From Valencia hispanica (lineage: Eukaryota; Chordata; Actinopteri; Cyprinodontiformes; Valenciidae), in NCBI GenBank assembly GCA_963556495.2, contig OY747722.1, positions 24,254,501 through 24,318,500 on the forward strand: a stretch of 64,000 nt of DNA, in the 5' to 3' direction. The translations under genes and the position numbers were made by a program. Below, one piece after another: positions 1-11,605 of the stretch (the stretch's first letter is position 1; every line of letters starts with the position of its first letter). Under the pieces are notes generated by a model, which saw only the letters and a list, made by a program, of their open reading frames with translations, did no database searches and was not told where the DNA came from.

Positions 1-716
1 CACTTTGGACAAAGGAGCATATACAAGCCCCCCCCCATGCTTTTATCGCCCCAACAGAATGGTGACCACGCCTGATTTTTAAAGTATTTTATTTATTTAA
101 ATAGCCGAGTTAGTCTACAAGTTTTTAAGAGTATAAATTAGTTGGAAAAAGGGGTTGTGCACTGTTATAAAACCGGCTCAGAAAAATATGCTGTCAGTAG
201 CTGCTACATGTAGAACTTCAGCTCACAGTTAGAGACAATAAAAGTTGTAGATTTATCACAAATCTTAGTAGTTTTATCACAAAGCTTAAAAAAATACAAA
301 ATAAAATAAATAAAGAGCAAGATACTCATCCCTGTATTTCCTCCGTGGTTGACCATGTGACTTCTCTGACTGAAACGTCTTTTTAGATATTTGTCCATTT
401 TGTAGATGGAATCTCTGATAATGCGGCTACTTCAGCTTGTTTTGTTCTGCTGCGATATATTCTGACGTCAAACTCCCAGCCCGATGTTCCAGGTCCTGGT
501 TCTGTTTACAATAATGATCACAATTGCTAATTTATTTGAGTGTGTTTAATTTTGTGAGAGGGGGGAGTTGGTTGATTTAATTTACAGTGCAGTGAAACAT
601 TCACAATGATAGAATTTAGGGGGGGAAAACTATTTAAATCCCGTTGATGTCACGCCCCACCTGCAATACCTCTGCGCCCCACTAGTGGGGCTCGCCCCAT
701 AGTTTGAGAAACACTG
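1..716. mobile_element. hAT-like repeat, truncated by the window edge
   Basis: The right end, read on the minus strand, starts CAGTGTTTCTCAAACTATGG and continues into a GGGGC-rich stretch. This is the kind of terminus seen in many vertebrate hAT (Charlie-like) non-autonomous elements. The body holds no coding potential beyond a short chance frame at 204-398. The other terminus would lie left of the window, so no target-site duplication could be checked. The assignment rests on the terminus alone. Confidence 0.45.
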
Positions 717-2284
717 CTGTAAACACACTTTGAATCTATTACGGGAAACCTGTAAATAGTATTTCTAATTTATCAAAGAGAGTAAACAAACAATTTCCAA
801 CGTACTGCCTGTTAAAAATTCCTTGTACCTTCTGAGGAATAGCAGCCTACCAATAAGTAGTATTCTCATACCACTGGGGCTTTGACAACAAAGGGTAGGA
901 GAGATTTTTATGTTCTACTCCCATTTGTCAGGATTACTGTTGAAATATAATAACTTTAGATCCCTGGGCGAAATTACCTTTCTCAAAGTTAGGGTCCAGG
1001 ACTGCAAAAATACCTTTTAAGAGCCCCTTTTGTAAAGGGCATATCTGCAGAATTAGCATAAAAGACAGGTTTTGCTGGCTTTAAAAAACAGAGAACCCTT
1101 GGGGTTAAAGTAGGAGAGTAATGGACTTTTCAAAAGTTTTTGACTTCATTTACTAGTCTGAGCATGGCGGGTTTGGACAAAAGTGCATTGGCAGTGTGTG
1201 GAAAAACACATTAAGTGCATCAGTCAAAACAAATCTAAGTTCTAAATTTTGTGATATCAAATAAATTCATAAAAGTATGAGGAACTGTTTTTTTTCCCCA
1301 AGAACATAAAAAATTTAAATCTCAGATTAACAAAGACATATTTTAATCAACACAACACTCTTATGACAGCTTCATTGAAATTTAATGAAACAATTTATGT
1401 GGAACCACTGACAAGTTAAATTAGCCAAGTTAGCCCGAGGCGCTGTCCACACTACAAGACTAATTGGCTCCAGGAGAGACTGGGCCAACATGAGGGTCAA
1501 CTTAAAAAAGATGCGTCTAAAACAGGCAAATGCCTCCATCAAAGAAAACTCTATTTACATCTATTCTTCTTTCGCTGCAGCGTTTGAAAGTGGTTCGTGA
1601 CAGCTCCTGCCTTGCTTAGAAGCACTTTAACGGGTCACATGACAATAAACAATGCTCTAATCAAAGATGAGTAATGCAAACATTTCTTGTCAAAGGGCTG
1701 AGTCTGTAAAGCAATGTTTTACTGTAATGTGAGTCTGCTTGACGGGCCAACGGTCTGTGCACCATTATTGTGCTGATGCGCTCCTATCACATACAAATGT
1801 GTGTCCATTTAACAAAGCAGAGTCCTGCCATGTCAGAAGAACGTCCATCTTTAGCCACTTACCCATGAAAACCTCACTCAATGTCCAATGGGATGTGTGT
1901 GCATGCGCGTGTGGAAGATCCAAGACAAATCAGTATCTACTCATCAATAAGCTACATCAAGAACCGTTTTGTAACTCTATTTAAGCCAGTTTATCTTTAT
2001 AAAGCATCCAGTTAGTCTGATTTGTCATAGAAAACAGAACTGCTTGAATCTTTCTTTAGAGGAGCGGAGGGGGGGTCGATTCTGCCAATTAAAGCGGCAG
2101 CTCATTAAAGAGGCTGCTTAAGTGAATTGACAGCCAAAATGCTCCCTTTTAGGTAAAAGAGAAGCTCAGCAGTGAGGCACTAAAGCCAGCCCTAATGGAT
2201 AATTTACTGTAATGAAGACAGAAGATAAACGAAAGGCTACCAGGGTTTTTTTTTGTTTAGTTTTTTATGCTTTGTTACTGGGCA
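717..2284. other. Intron or 3' flanking sequence, nothing recognised
   Basis: AT-rich unique sequence with no exon bearing both splice sites and a recognisable protein. The downstream TBC1D22 exon that should follow 5938-6044 (family segment beginning DNYTFAQ) was looked for here on the minus strand and not found. Confidence 0.6.
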
Positions 2285-3330
2285 ACCAGAAATTGCTTTG
2301 GGCTTAATTAGGACTTTATGTGATAGATGAACACAAAGTAGCGCATACCTGTTAACTAGGCCTGGGGCGGTAACCGGATTACCGTGGTCAACCCCCTAAC
2401 CCTGCACTCTTGTGTGTAAGCGCAATCTTTTGTGATGCATAATAACATTTCATGTGTGTTTCTAGCCTTATCCTACAATCTGTGTAATGTTTTTTACTTC
2501 TGGATTTAATATGCACAAATGAAAGCATAACATGTGTGACGCACAGCGTGTCAGAACTCCCGAAAGCGGAGCCATAGGTGAAAATAAAATGGAAATCCAA
2601 CCGCCCTGAGCAGGCGAGTTGCGGTTACGGTTAAAAAGAAATGTAAGTCTTGCCAAAGAAAGTAGGATTTAAGTATGCACTTTAACTGGGGGAAATGTTA
2701 ACACTTCAAAATGCTTGAATCGGAACAATCTCAAGTCTTTTGCGGCCTCTAACAGGTTTACCAGGATACCCCTGTTTTTAGCTTCCTTCGTTTTCACATC
2801 AACTCTCACCAGATTCCCTGTCCCTGCTGCCCCCCAGTATGATTCTGCCAACACCATGTTTTCACCATAATGCTGGTGTTTTCAGGATGAAGTATTTCCT
2901 TCAAGAATAGCATTTTGCATGTAGGCCAGGAAGTTCATTATACACATGTAACCACAGAACTTTCCTCTACATGTTTGCAGTGTCCCCTACATGGCTAGAT
3001 TTGTAGGGTGCATGACTGCTCTCTTCAGTCTTTTCAGACTCTGTTACCTTAAACCTGTTGTCTACACATCTTACTAATGCTCTCTGTGGTTGGTCAGTTG
3101 AGGTGGACGGTCTAACAGACAACATTATTCCAGACCCGCCTTCTGTGTTTCTTGGTCCTTATAATGCTGATTGTTCACTAGTGTTCTCTAACAAATGTCT
3201 GATTATAAAGCACATAAGAGGACTATTTACTAATTTTATTTATGGACGTCAGAGTAAATGGAGGTGAATATAAATACACACAACACATTTCCGATATTTA
3301 AAACATTTCAGGAACCGTGTATCCTCCTAC
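2285..3330 (-). mobile_element. Degenerate Tc1/mariner-type transposon relic
   Basis: On the minus strand a frame at about 2669-2857 reads AGTGNLVRVDVKTKEAK, followed by NLLEAAKDLRL. This is the central part of a Tc1-like transposase family very common in teleosts. The left end carries the family's tail, gattttatgtgatagaccaacacaaag-like, at about 2312-2340. The right half (2940-3250) matches the N-terminal half in broken form. Frames are interrupted, so it is inactive. Boundaries are approximate. Confidence 0.7.
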
Positions 3331-4847
3331 CTCACAACGTGTTGGTCGTTTACGTAAAATCTTATTCTTTAACTAGTCAGACTCTGCTTTTCATCAAGGT
3401 ACCGACCCAACCGCCCTCACCCCCTCAGTTTACTGTAATATTATATAGTGGAGGTGGGGAGTGGTTGCAAAAGAGGTCAGCGCAAGGATCACCAACTAAT
3501 TACAGCGCTAAGGCACCAACCTTCGGTCAGATTGTTTAGAAAGCATTAGGGGGGAAACATGGGCCTCCCTGGTGCATTGCACATAATTAGTCCAGAGCCA
3601 AGGTCACAAACAGACACAAGCACGGGGACGTGCAGCCGCCACACACCTACAAAAGCACACACTGTATTCTTCTTCTCTCTTCCTTCCACTGCACTCCGGC
3701 CCTCCTTTCGCTGTGTCTTTCTCTCTCAGGGGGCAACAAGGCGCAGCGTCTATTAATTTCCTCGATGAATAGCCTACCAACTGGTTAACGGTTATTTAAG
3801 GATGCTCACATTTTATGCAGAACACATGCTCTGGACTATTAATTACCTTTAGTGCAAGGCCAGTTGAAATTCTTAATGGCACATATATAATGCATCCATT
3901 ACAGCAACGTAAACAAAAGAGAAATGCAAAACAAATGCACGATTAAGAGACTTCTTTTCCCTTTTAATTTTGATTTGAAAAAATACATAATCGATCAAAT
4001 ATTTTATTATTTTAGGGGTCCCACTAGATTAGGGTAATGGACCTGATAGGGGTCCTCTGCTAAAACATCTATCACTTCCTGATACAAAGTAAAACTAACA
4101 AATCTGAAATGATACTGTGGAGATTAAGTCAAACACGTTTCAGAAATAAAGCCAGAATCAAGGGTGCTAAGTAACAGTGGTGCAGCTGACTCTACCATCA
4201 GCTCAGGCGGGCCCATTCGGAATTGACAGATGGCTCGACCGTGACCGCTGAGAGCCGGGTCGATTGAGGGAGCTGGTGGCCAAAAAGCTTTGGGATGAAA
4301 TAATGTAACCAAATCAAGTTTGGGGCCACATTGTGTATGCAATCAAAGGCTTTTCTAGACACTTCGCACACACTTTCAGTGTATCCAAGGCAAACATGTT
4401 TCTGAAACGCGAGTAAAAACGCTGTCGCATGCGTAATGTGTACACAAAAGGTTTGTCTGGGCTTCTAGCAGTCTAGACGATGTGTAACGAGGTGCTACAG
4501 ACAAGTGACTTCTACAGGGATGCAAAATCAAAGTGAAGACAAACTTGTTGGCTTTAGGATTAGCTAAAGCAGGATCTCAGATGGTCACAACATCAGATAT
4601 CAACTATGTTTGCTAGCTTTTTTCTTATGCGCTTTCAGTACATGACTTTAATACCCCTTAAACTTCTTACATTTTGCAAGCAGTAGCAAATATAAAAAAA
4701 AATTACACATGGTTTTAAGAATGTTTTTCAAAAAATTGTAGGGAAAAATAATGTACTCAGTTGCTTTAAGTCCACAATCCATTCTTACCCATTTCTCACA
4801 AAGGTCACCAGATAAGTAGAGTCAAACTATGTGTAATTTATTCTGAG

Positions 4848-4942
<95 letters not shown>

Positions 4943-5034
4943 CTGTTCTAAATCAATATACCAGGCTTGGAGGATCTCATGGGGCACTATTCAATCATCA
5001 TTAGTAAAGAAGGAGGGAGATAGTGCACACTTCC
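3331..5034. other. Intron sequence, nothing recognised apart from an AT repeat
   Basis: No exon, RNA gene or repeat family was recognised, except for the AT array at 4848-4942. Several short open frames here look like chance. Confidence 0.5.
4848..4942. repeat. (AT)n microsatellite
   Basis: About 95 bp of alternating AT, broken twice by a TTTAT unit. It is probably length-polymorphic and prone to cruciform formation. Confidence 0.97.
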
Positions 5035-5715
5035 CAAAATTATAGTCCAACTTATTCAGAGAAGCAGCCTAGAGTCCTATCATGACTTTGAAGGGGCTGC
5101 AGAGATCCACAGCTCAGGTGGGCTAATATCTTAACAGGGCAACTTTCCACAAAGGTGAACTTGGATGGCAAGAGGAAAACCATTGTTGAGGGGAAATAAA
5201 AAGAGTCTTAAAAAGGTCCCATTTGCGATTTGCCAGAAGTTATTTAACGGCCAAAAACCAAAACTGCATTGTACCCCAGGACTGAGAAACATTGTGGTGG
5301 CAGCATCATGCTGCGGGGATGCATTTCCTCAGCAGGGACAGGTAAACCGCTGAGTTGTTGGGTAGAAGGACAAAGCTAAATATAAGGCAAGACTTAAGAC
5401 TGGGGTGGAGGTTCACCCACCAGCAAGGCATATTCATACATTAGAATGCTCCAGTCACAGTCCAGACCCAAATCAAGGTAAGACTTGAAAGGGGATGTTC
5501 AAAAACTATTTTGATAAGCATATATTGCTAAGAAGAATGGGCAGAGCTGGTAGAGACATACCGCAAATAATGTCAAAGTTTTATTTGTAGAAAACAAAAT
5601 CTAAACCATAACTTTAAGTCTTTTGACTTTTAAATTACGTTGTTGGTCTATAACATAAAATCACAATAAAACACATTAAAGTCAGTCTATAACATGACAA
5701 AATCTCTCGAGGCTG
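5035..5715 (+). mobile_element. Degenerate Tc1/mariner-type transposon relic
   Basis: The plus strand carries the GG-S-I-M-L-W-G region of a Tc1-like transposase in decayed form (gtggcagcatcatgctgcgg at about 5296-5315). It is followed by AKDLRLG.RFT-like sequence, by LEC.S.SPDPNQ at 5447-5475, and by the family's tail with a (t/c)ataacataaaatc motif near 5650. Stops and frameshifts break the frame. It lies in the intron just 3' of the exon at 5938-6044. Confidence 0.7.
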
Positions 5716-5902
5716 AGGGGGTATTAGTTCTTCTGCATAGCATTAAACCGACCTACATCTAGTCATTACAATCTAACCCATGTTACCCAACTTTTTTAAA
5801 AACAGGAAGTTTAACCTAATTTTAATCAGATCTTTAAAGTCAAGAAAAATACAAAAAAATTGATTTCTTTTATATGCTGCTTTTATCATTTAATCACATC
5901 CG

Positions 5903-5927
5903 CACACACACACACACACACACACAC
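5903..5927 (-). repeat. (CA)12 microsatellite; (UG)12 in the pre-mRNA, next to a 5' splice site
   Basis: Twenty-five bases of CA repeat on the plus strand. In the gene's transcript (minus strand) it is a UG repeat starting at intron nucleotide 11, counting from the donor of exon 5938-6044. UG repeats are known binding sites for TDP-43 and CELF proteins and can change splicing when near splice sites; an effect here is inference. Confidence 0.95.
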
Positions 5928-5937
5928 GCATGCTTAC

Positions 5938-6044
5938 CTGGATGCCGTCCAGCAGTTTGCTCATGCACCAGAAGCTGTCAGCCTCAATGTTCCTCAGAGC
6001 CTCTTCCTGGAGACTGGACACGTCAAAGTTTTCCACTTCCTCCT
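5938..6044 (-). CDS. tbc1d22a: TBC1D22-family Rab GAP, TBC-domain exon (last visible exon)
   Basis: This 107-nt coding exon completes a split codon from the exon at 32691-32805 (phase 1) and ends in phase 0. The acceptor is ttctccag|AGGAGG and the donor is CAG|GTAAGC. With the carried-over G it encodes 36 residues: EEEVENFDVSSLQEEALRNI, then EADSFWCMSKLLDGIQ. The IEADSFWCMSKLLDGIQ block is a hallmark of TBC1D22 proteins and of the yeast homologue Gyp1 (LEADTFWCLTKLLE). It forms helices of the TBC domain that support the Rab-binding face. The local sequence has the same length as TBC1D22B here and lacks the extra residue of human TBC1D22A, while the NIEAD junction is more 22A-like, so the paralogue is uncertain. 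The next exon (DNYTFAQ...) lies left of the window. Confidence 0.95.
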
Positions 6045-7139
6045 CTGGAGAAGAGAAAATGAGAGCAGCAACAGAAGGTAAGGAACCAGCTTTGCAAGGA
6101 GCAAGCAGACGCGCACTAAGAGAGCCAGCGAGACCGGTGAAGGGAAAAGTGAAGAGAAAGTTCAAAAAAGGCAGTGAGAATACAAAGTAGATGCGTTGCT
6201 CTGTCATCAGCCTAGTGTTCAGAGAAAAGCTGAACAATAACTAGCTTTTAAAAGTAAAAGTTTAACCTTTTATCGTTGCTTAAGTGAACACTTGGAAAAT
6301 GTCAGAATGAGGTGTACTTTTTCTTTTGAAGTCAGGGAACGTATTCAGCATTTTACAGGGTAAACAACATCTTTCTAAGATTTCCTATTTTCCCCTATCT
6401 ACTACTCATGATCCCACATTCATTACTTTGCACTTTTATGTCGTTTAATTTCGAAATTCGGGGTCGACTCAGGTGAGCTGGAAGACAAACAGTCTGCACA
6501 CGAGCAGAGCAAAGCTGGGTTCAAACGCATCCCGAAGCGCACCGCCGACGGAACAAAAGAAGCCGTTTTCAAAGCGGCGAGCGAGCCGAGTCCCCAGTCA
6601 TCTCCAGTGGGTGACTTCAACGACGGGTGTCATCAGATGTCATTAACGCCAGCAGTGTGTGACGGACGGCAGGGGCTCTGACGGGCTTCTGACAAGCCAC
6701 TGACAGCCAGTGGAGTGAAGATGGGACGCGACTGATTAACAGTGATCCAAAGAGGGAGGGGTGGAGAGAGTGGAGGGGAGGGTGGGGGGCGAGAGACAAA
6801 AAGAGCAAAGCGCTCGATGGTGTTGGGTCTTGTGTGCGGTTGCACAGTACAGGCAGAAAAAGGGTCGTTATGTAGTTAGGTGAGCTTATGTATTTTGAAC
6901 AGACACTTGAGTACAACTGCTAGACCTGGCAGCTCTGCTTGGTATCCTTGGCAACACCTTTGTGGAATGCTGTCAAGGTTGTAATGAGCATGCTCAATCA
7001 GACAGACAGATAGGAGGGTCAAAACGTTGGCAGAGAACCAAAGCTACAAACCAATAGACCCACCTCTTAGGGGTGTGTGTGTGCGCATGTGTGTGCGCGT
7101 GTTTGTGGGGTGGAGTGTGGTGGTGGCGTGTACTTGAAC
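6045..7139. other. Intron sequence between TBC1D22 exons
   Basis: Start of a 26.6-kb intron (6045-32690). A locally GC-richer, low-repeat stretch at about 6430-6800 has overlapping open frames on the minus strand, but none has a recognisable product or matching splice sites. A TG-rich stretch lies at 7070-7130. Confidence 0.5.
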
Positions 7140-8060
7140 GTTTTCACATTGTGCTATATTTCAACCAATTGCTTTAATATAATTCAGTGGGATTTTATGT
7201 GATTGACCAATACGAAATAGTGCATATAAAAATATGAAAATCATACATGGTATTCGGTTATTTGTTTTTCTTGCAAAAAAACAAAAGTCTTCCCACAGAT
7301 TCTCCCTTTAATTTAGATCTGAGCTTTGACTAGGCCATTATAACACATGCTTTGATCAGAACTATCCCACTGTAGCACCGGATCTATTAAGTGGCACTGG
7401 CCTCGAACACGACTGGGGTTAACATGTGTACTGGAATGATCCGATTCTGATCCTTAAATAGTCACTTCAGATGCATTGAGGATGTTTATTTTGTTGTTGT
7501 CTTTATCTTTTCCCAGCCATTCAGACTCTTGATATATGTGGACTAGACATTCCCTTCTTTGCAGAGCAACATCCCTAAACCAACGAAGTTGTACAAGAAC
7601 TATTTAATTTCTTCTTCTTCTCTTATGTTTCTTTTATTTGGACAATACAAAATAATTCTACACAAACGCAACTGATGAATCTCAGCTGTGTCAATGTCTG
7701 AATAATTAGGTTGTGACCCCTAAATTCGGTAGATGTGATCTGATCAGTTAGAAACGATTTAAATGCCAAGTATGAAGTGTCCTCATTAGGCTGGTCTACT
7801 TACAAACAGGACACCAGGTCGGAAGAGGCTTCAGGAATGCTCTCGTACTTCCATCTTTAACAAGTTTACCCGTCCCTCTGGAAGAAAAGCATTACCACAG
7901 CATGATGCTGCCACCACCACCACTATGTTTAACTGTGAGGATGGTGTGCTCAGAGCAATGTGCATCACATAATGTTTAAACTCCATTTAAAATAGTTTGA
8001 TTTCGGTCTAACTAGAGCGCCTTTTCAAGAGTGCCTTACAGGGCTTCCTATGGTTTTCTT
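7140..8060 (-). mobile_element. Degenerate Tc1/mariner-type transposon relic, interrupted
   Basis: The left part (7140-7370) carries the family's terminal region, ttttatgtgattgaccaatac, and the segment 'gagctttgactaggccat'. The right part (7880-7990) carries cagcatgatgctgccaccac, the reverse complement of the transposase GG-S-I-M-L-W region. Between 7380 and 7850 there is about 450 bp that does not look like the element, which suggests an insertion or a rearrangement. Boundaries are approximate. Confidence 0.6.
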
Positions 8061-9733
8061 TCAACACCTTGTTTTTTCCACCATTCCATAATGATAGTTG
8101 CATCAGAACAAAAGTGGCTAAATATATCCAATAATTATAAGAATTTAATATGAACACCATAAACCCTTTGCCCTCTATTATAAATGTGCATTGCGACCTT
8201 TCTTTCGCATAAACTGCAATAAATATTGCGGATGTAATGTGGGTGAACGTAGAAATGGGAACAAGATGACAGGATATGTACAGAGAGTTCTTCCTTCTCC
8301 TCGTTTCCCTTTTCATTCCATCAAAGCGGTAAGAATCAGAAAGACCAGATGCAGTAAAATGTAATTTTGCTCACCTATCAACCTGATCTTTAATACAGCA
8401 TAGGGATGTGGTCAGAGGCTGCATTGTGCTTAGATGTCAGTATTGTTCAAGGGAATTGAAGGAAATAAAAGCTGCAAGATGTGATTTGTCAGCAGGAGAC
8501 ATTGCTGTTTTTAACATGGGTTTAATCTAAAGAAAGAAAAAAAAAACGTACTTTCAAAATGAGATCTAAAAAGTAGAAGACAATCAACTAGATCTAAACC
8601 TTGTGCTGAAGCAGCTGTCTTAACAGCACAGAAACAAAAGCAGCCTCCATCTGACCAATCTAGGCTCAATACTCAATTTAAAAGCCCCTCTTTAGTTATC
8701 CAGAGGACAATGACGCTACATAAACGTGGGTCTCTCTGTGGTAAGCAGCAACCCCGAGCGCCATTGACGGCATTAAATCTGCAGTTGAAAAGATTAATTG
8801 CGAACAGACTGACTGGCAATTCGTGTGGTGTCATTGCTGATTAACAGGGCGGTGAGAGAGAGTCATTGCTCCGGCGTTTTGGGAGACCCTGAGAGTCCCA
8901 GAGTCTCCAATCAGTCTTTGTCGCGCCTACGGCCTCGCTGTTGGGCAGATTCCCAAACCTGGGCCTTGACTCGGGAGCAGATAAGAAGGGACCGCTTCCA
9001 AGTGTCCGGTGAGTGCTCTGGAATTAGGCGCAGCTCATCACAATAACAAGGACACACAAGAGGAAGGACTTTAGACGAAGAGAGGCAGTGGTACAAGAGA
9101 CTAAGCTCCGGCCGGGCAGGCTGGATGACAGGGCAACACTGCCCCCTGTGATTGTAGATGGAACTAAAACTGGCCGACAATACCCAGATGAAAATAGATC
9201 GATGCTTCAAAGCTGAGGTGTTGAGTCACTTTCATTGCTTGATAGCTCTCTTTGAGCACTACTTAACGACAGAAATAGTCATTTTCACACTAGCAGGAGG
9301 TTGTTATGGTAAAAACAAAAACAAAAAAAACATTACCTTTACAAGGAAATAAAGTAAGCACCATTTAGTGAACTTTAATGCTCTGAGCACAGGGTTGATA
9401 AAGAAAATCCAGACTTTAAAAAAGTTAAATCCGAAATGTGAAAAAACCCAAAAATAAATGAAGGAAGGGAGAAAGGAAAGAAGAACAAAGGACACAAAGA
9501 AGGAAACGAGGTGCAAAACAAGGAAGCAAAAGGTGAAGTAACATATGGAAAAAGAGAAGACAGTACACAGGGAAAAAAAGGTAGAAAGAAATCAAGGAGA
9601 TGTACGAGGAAAGAAGTAAAAAAAATATGTAAAAAGACAGATGGAACCACACAAGAAAAGAAAGACAGTAAAAAGAAAGTAAATAATTACTGGGGAATAT
9701 AGAAGAAATTACACAAGAAAAAAAGGAATATAA
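8061..9733. other. Intron sequence; one GC-richer unique block
   Basis: No exon was recognised. The block at about 8690-9060 is more GC-rich and free of recognisable repeats, and is a candidate conserved non-coding element. From 9440 to 9733 the strand becomes purine-rich (AAG/GGA) and grades into the AAGG array. Confidence 0.45.
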
Positions 9734-9875
9734 ATGGAAGGAAGGAAGGAAGGAAGGAAGGAAGGAAGGAAGGAAGGAAGGAAGGAAGGAAGGAAGGAAG
9801 GAAGGAAGGAAGCAAGGAAGCAAGGAAGCAAGGAAGGAAGGAAGGAAGGAAGGAAGGAAGGAAGGAAGGAAGGAA
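9734..9875. repeat. (AAGG)n microsatellite
   Basis: About 140 bp of AAGG units, with a few AAGC variants at about 9811-9830. It is homopurine on the plus strand, so triplex (H-DNA) formation is possible. It produces a spurious FLPS-repeat open frame on the minus strand. Confidence 0.97.
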
Positions 9876-11449
9876 GTATTTTTCCATGCTGTCATTTTTT
9901 TCATGCTTAACCAGTCCTGAAAAATACCAAAAGCTCATTCCACCCAATTCCAGATTGTATAGGAACCCTGATAACAACTCTAACTGCTGACCTTCCATCA
10001 AAAGAAGAAACTAATTAATTTCAAAGGACCCAGGGCTCCCAGCAGAAACTACAACAAGAAATTCTCTTGGTGATTATTTCTGGTGGTCTGCCCTCGCAGT
10101 AAAAACCAGCTGACAATACATGTCTGGGATGCCATCTCTGAGGGAATGCTTAACAAATGAGCCGGGGGAATTTTTGGCAGTTCAAGCCTGAATGAGCTTC
10201 ATGTCAGTGGATGGGAGTTTCAGCAGCTTGAGTTCTGTGCGAGATGTGGCTCCTTAATTATCCTCCGCCAAATAATGCACTGCGGATCCTCCGAGGCAGA
10301 GCGCAAAGTCTTGGGAGAGCAGACACCAGCGCTCATCTTGGTAGAGCGGATAAGAACTTGTTTGGCACAAGTGGCAGACTTCTGAATCAAGCCAAGAAGC
10401 ATTCATTTAAGAAAACTGTTTACAGACGATGAATGCTGATGTTTATTTTAAAAAGCTTTCATTTATTTTCAGAAGCCTTAAAATAAAGGGTTGTTAAGGA
10501 GACGTGGTTACCAGAGCACGCCACTCCTTGGTACAGTTCTGCAACAGTGGGATTTGGGATTACTTTTCTTTAACCTCCCTTTCATCTTCCCCATTGTGCA
10601 CAGTGCATAAACTTGGACTCTCCTCCAGCCTTGTATTTCACAGTTTCAACTGTTTTTAACTTTTTAAGTTGTTGCTCTGACTGTAGAAAAAAGGCATGGG
10701 CTGGTTAACATGTATTTAAAGTTTCAGCTATAAAACCACGAAGAAAATGTATATAATATCCTTCCTCTGGTTTAAAGTGCAATTAATGAGATGCCAGATA
10801 AAGTGTTGAAGCGTTCAGAGGTTTCCTTGGTCTGCATCACCTTGAAAAAAACAAACCAACACCACAGTCGGATAATTTAAAATGAAGAGTCAACTGAAAA
10901 AAGTTTTGGGATGTTTGAGTGATTTGCAAAAGAAAATTTCACACATTTGCCTCTGGTATGTAGTTTATTTTGTGCATTCTGTGGTGGACATCATAAATGA
11001 CTCATAAAGCACATCTCTATTATGTGGAATGACCAGTTGCTGTTCAGCTGTGCAGTGTGTATAGACCAATAAAGGTGAGCAGGTGTGATGTTTTATGGAT
11101 TAAAATCTTTAGTGTCTGCGCGCTGACGCAAGCTTTTTTTATTACCAGGTATGAATACTCATTGTTAGGCATGTCTACTTAAACATATCTAAATAAGCCA
11201 GGAAGCATGTGGTTACCAGGCTTGAACTGGATTTAAGTAAATCACACCCATCACTTATAAAGGTAAAGCTGTTTTAAAGCAGAAGGCACAGTTTGATCAG
11301 GACATTGTATCAAAATAACAACAATAAAAACTATAATGGATTAGAAAGACTGGAAAACTGGGGTATTTTAAACTAAGGTTATACTTTCAGAACCTCATAT
11401 GTCTGGATTTTGAAAATATTTAATACATTTTCAATATTGTAATGTTTCA
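9876..11449. other. Intron sequence, nothing recognised
   Basis: Unique-looking AT-rich intron sequence with no supported exon, RNA gene or repeat. Confidence 0.5.
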
Positions 11450-11605
11450 TTTTATGTAGCAAATGTGAATAATACATTGTTGCACTTGTAAATTATTGGC
11501 TTGTTTTGCATTTCGCGCATTGTGGCCAGGACATCCTTGAAAAAAAGATTTTCTAATCTCAATGGATTTTCTTCCAGGATAAATAAAGATCAAATAAAAC
11601 CATAA
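11450..11605 (+). mobile_element. LINE 3'-tail-like fragment
   Basis: The string tggccaggacatccttgaaa is followed by a run meaning 'gatttctaatctcaatgga', then ttccaggataaataaagatcaaataaa. This matches the 3' end typical of teleost LINE families that end in '...tctcaatgggactttcctggttaaataaagg'. It is 5'-truncated, as usual for LINEs. A second relative lies at 31850-32040. Confidence 0.55.

Noticed and set aside
1..5937. The next TBC1D22 exon (DNYTFAQ...)
   Set aside because: Searched by eye on the minus strand and not found; it must lie left of the window.
5860..6237. Plus-strand open frames across 5860-6190
   Set aside because: They are the antisense shadow of the TBC1D22 exon at 5938-6044 and the adjoining CA repeat.
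6423..6916. Minus-strand open frames upstream of exon 5938-6044
   Set aside because: No homology, and the exons on either side join exactly in phase without them.
9425..10001. Long minus-strand open frames made of FLPS repeats
   Set aside because: They are translations of the AAGG microsatellite and its purine-rich flank.
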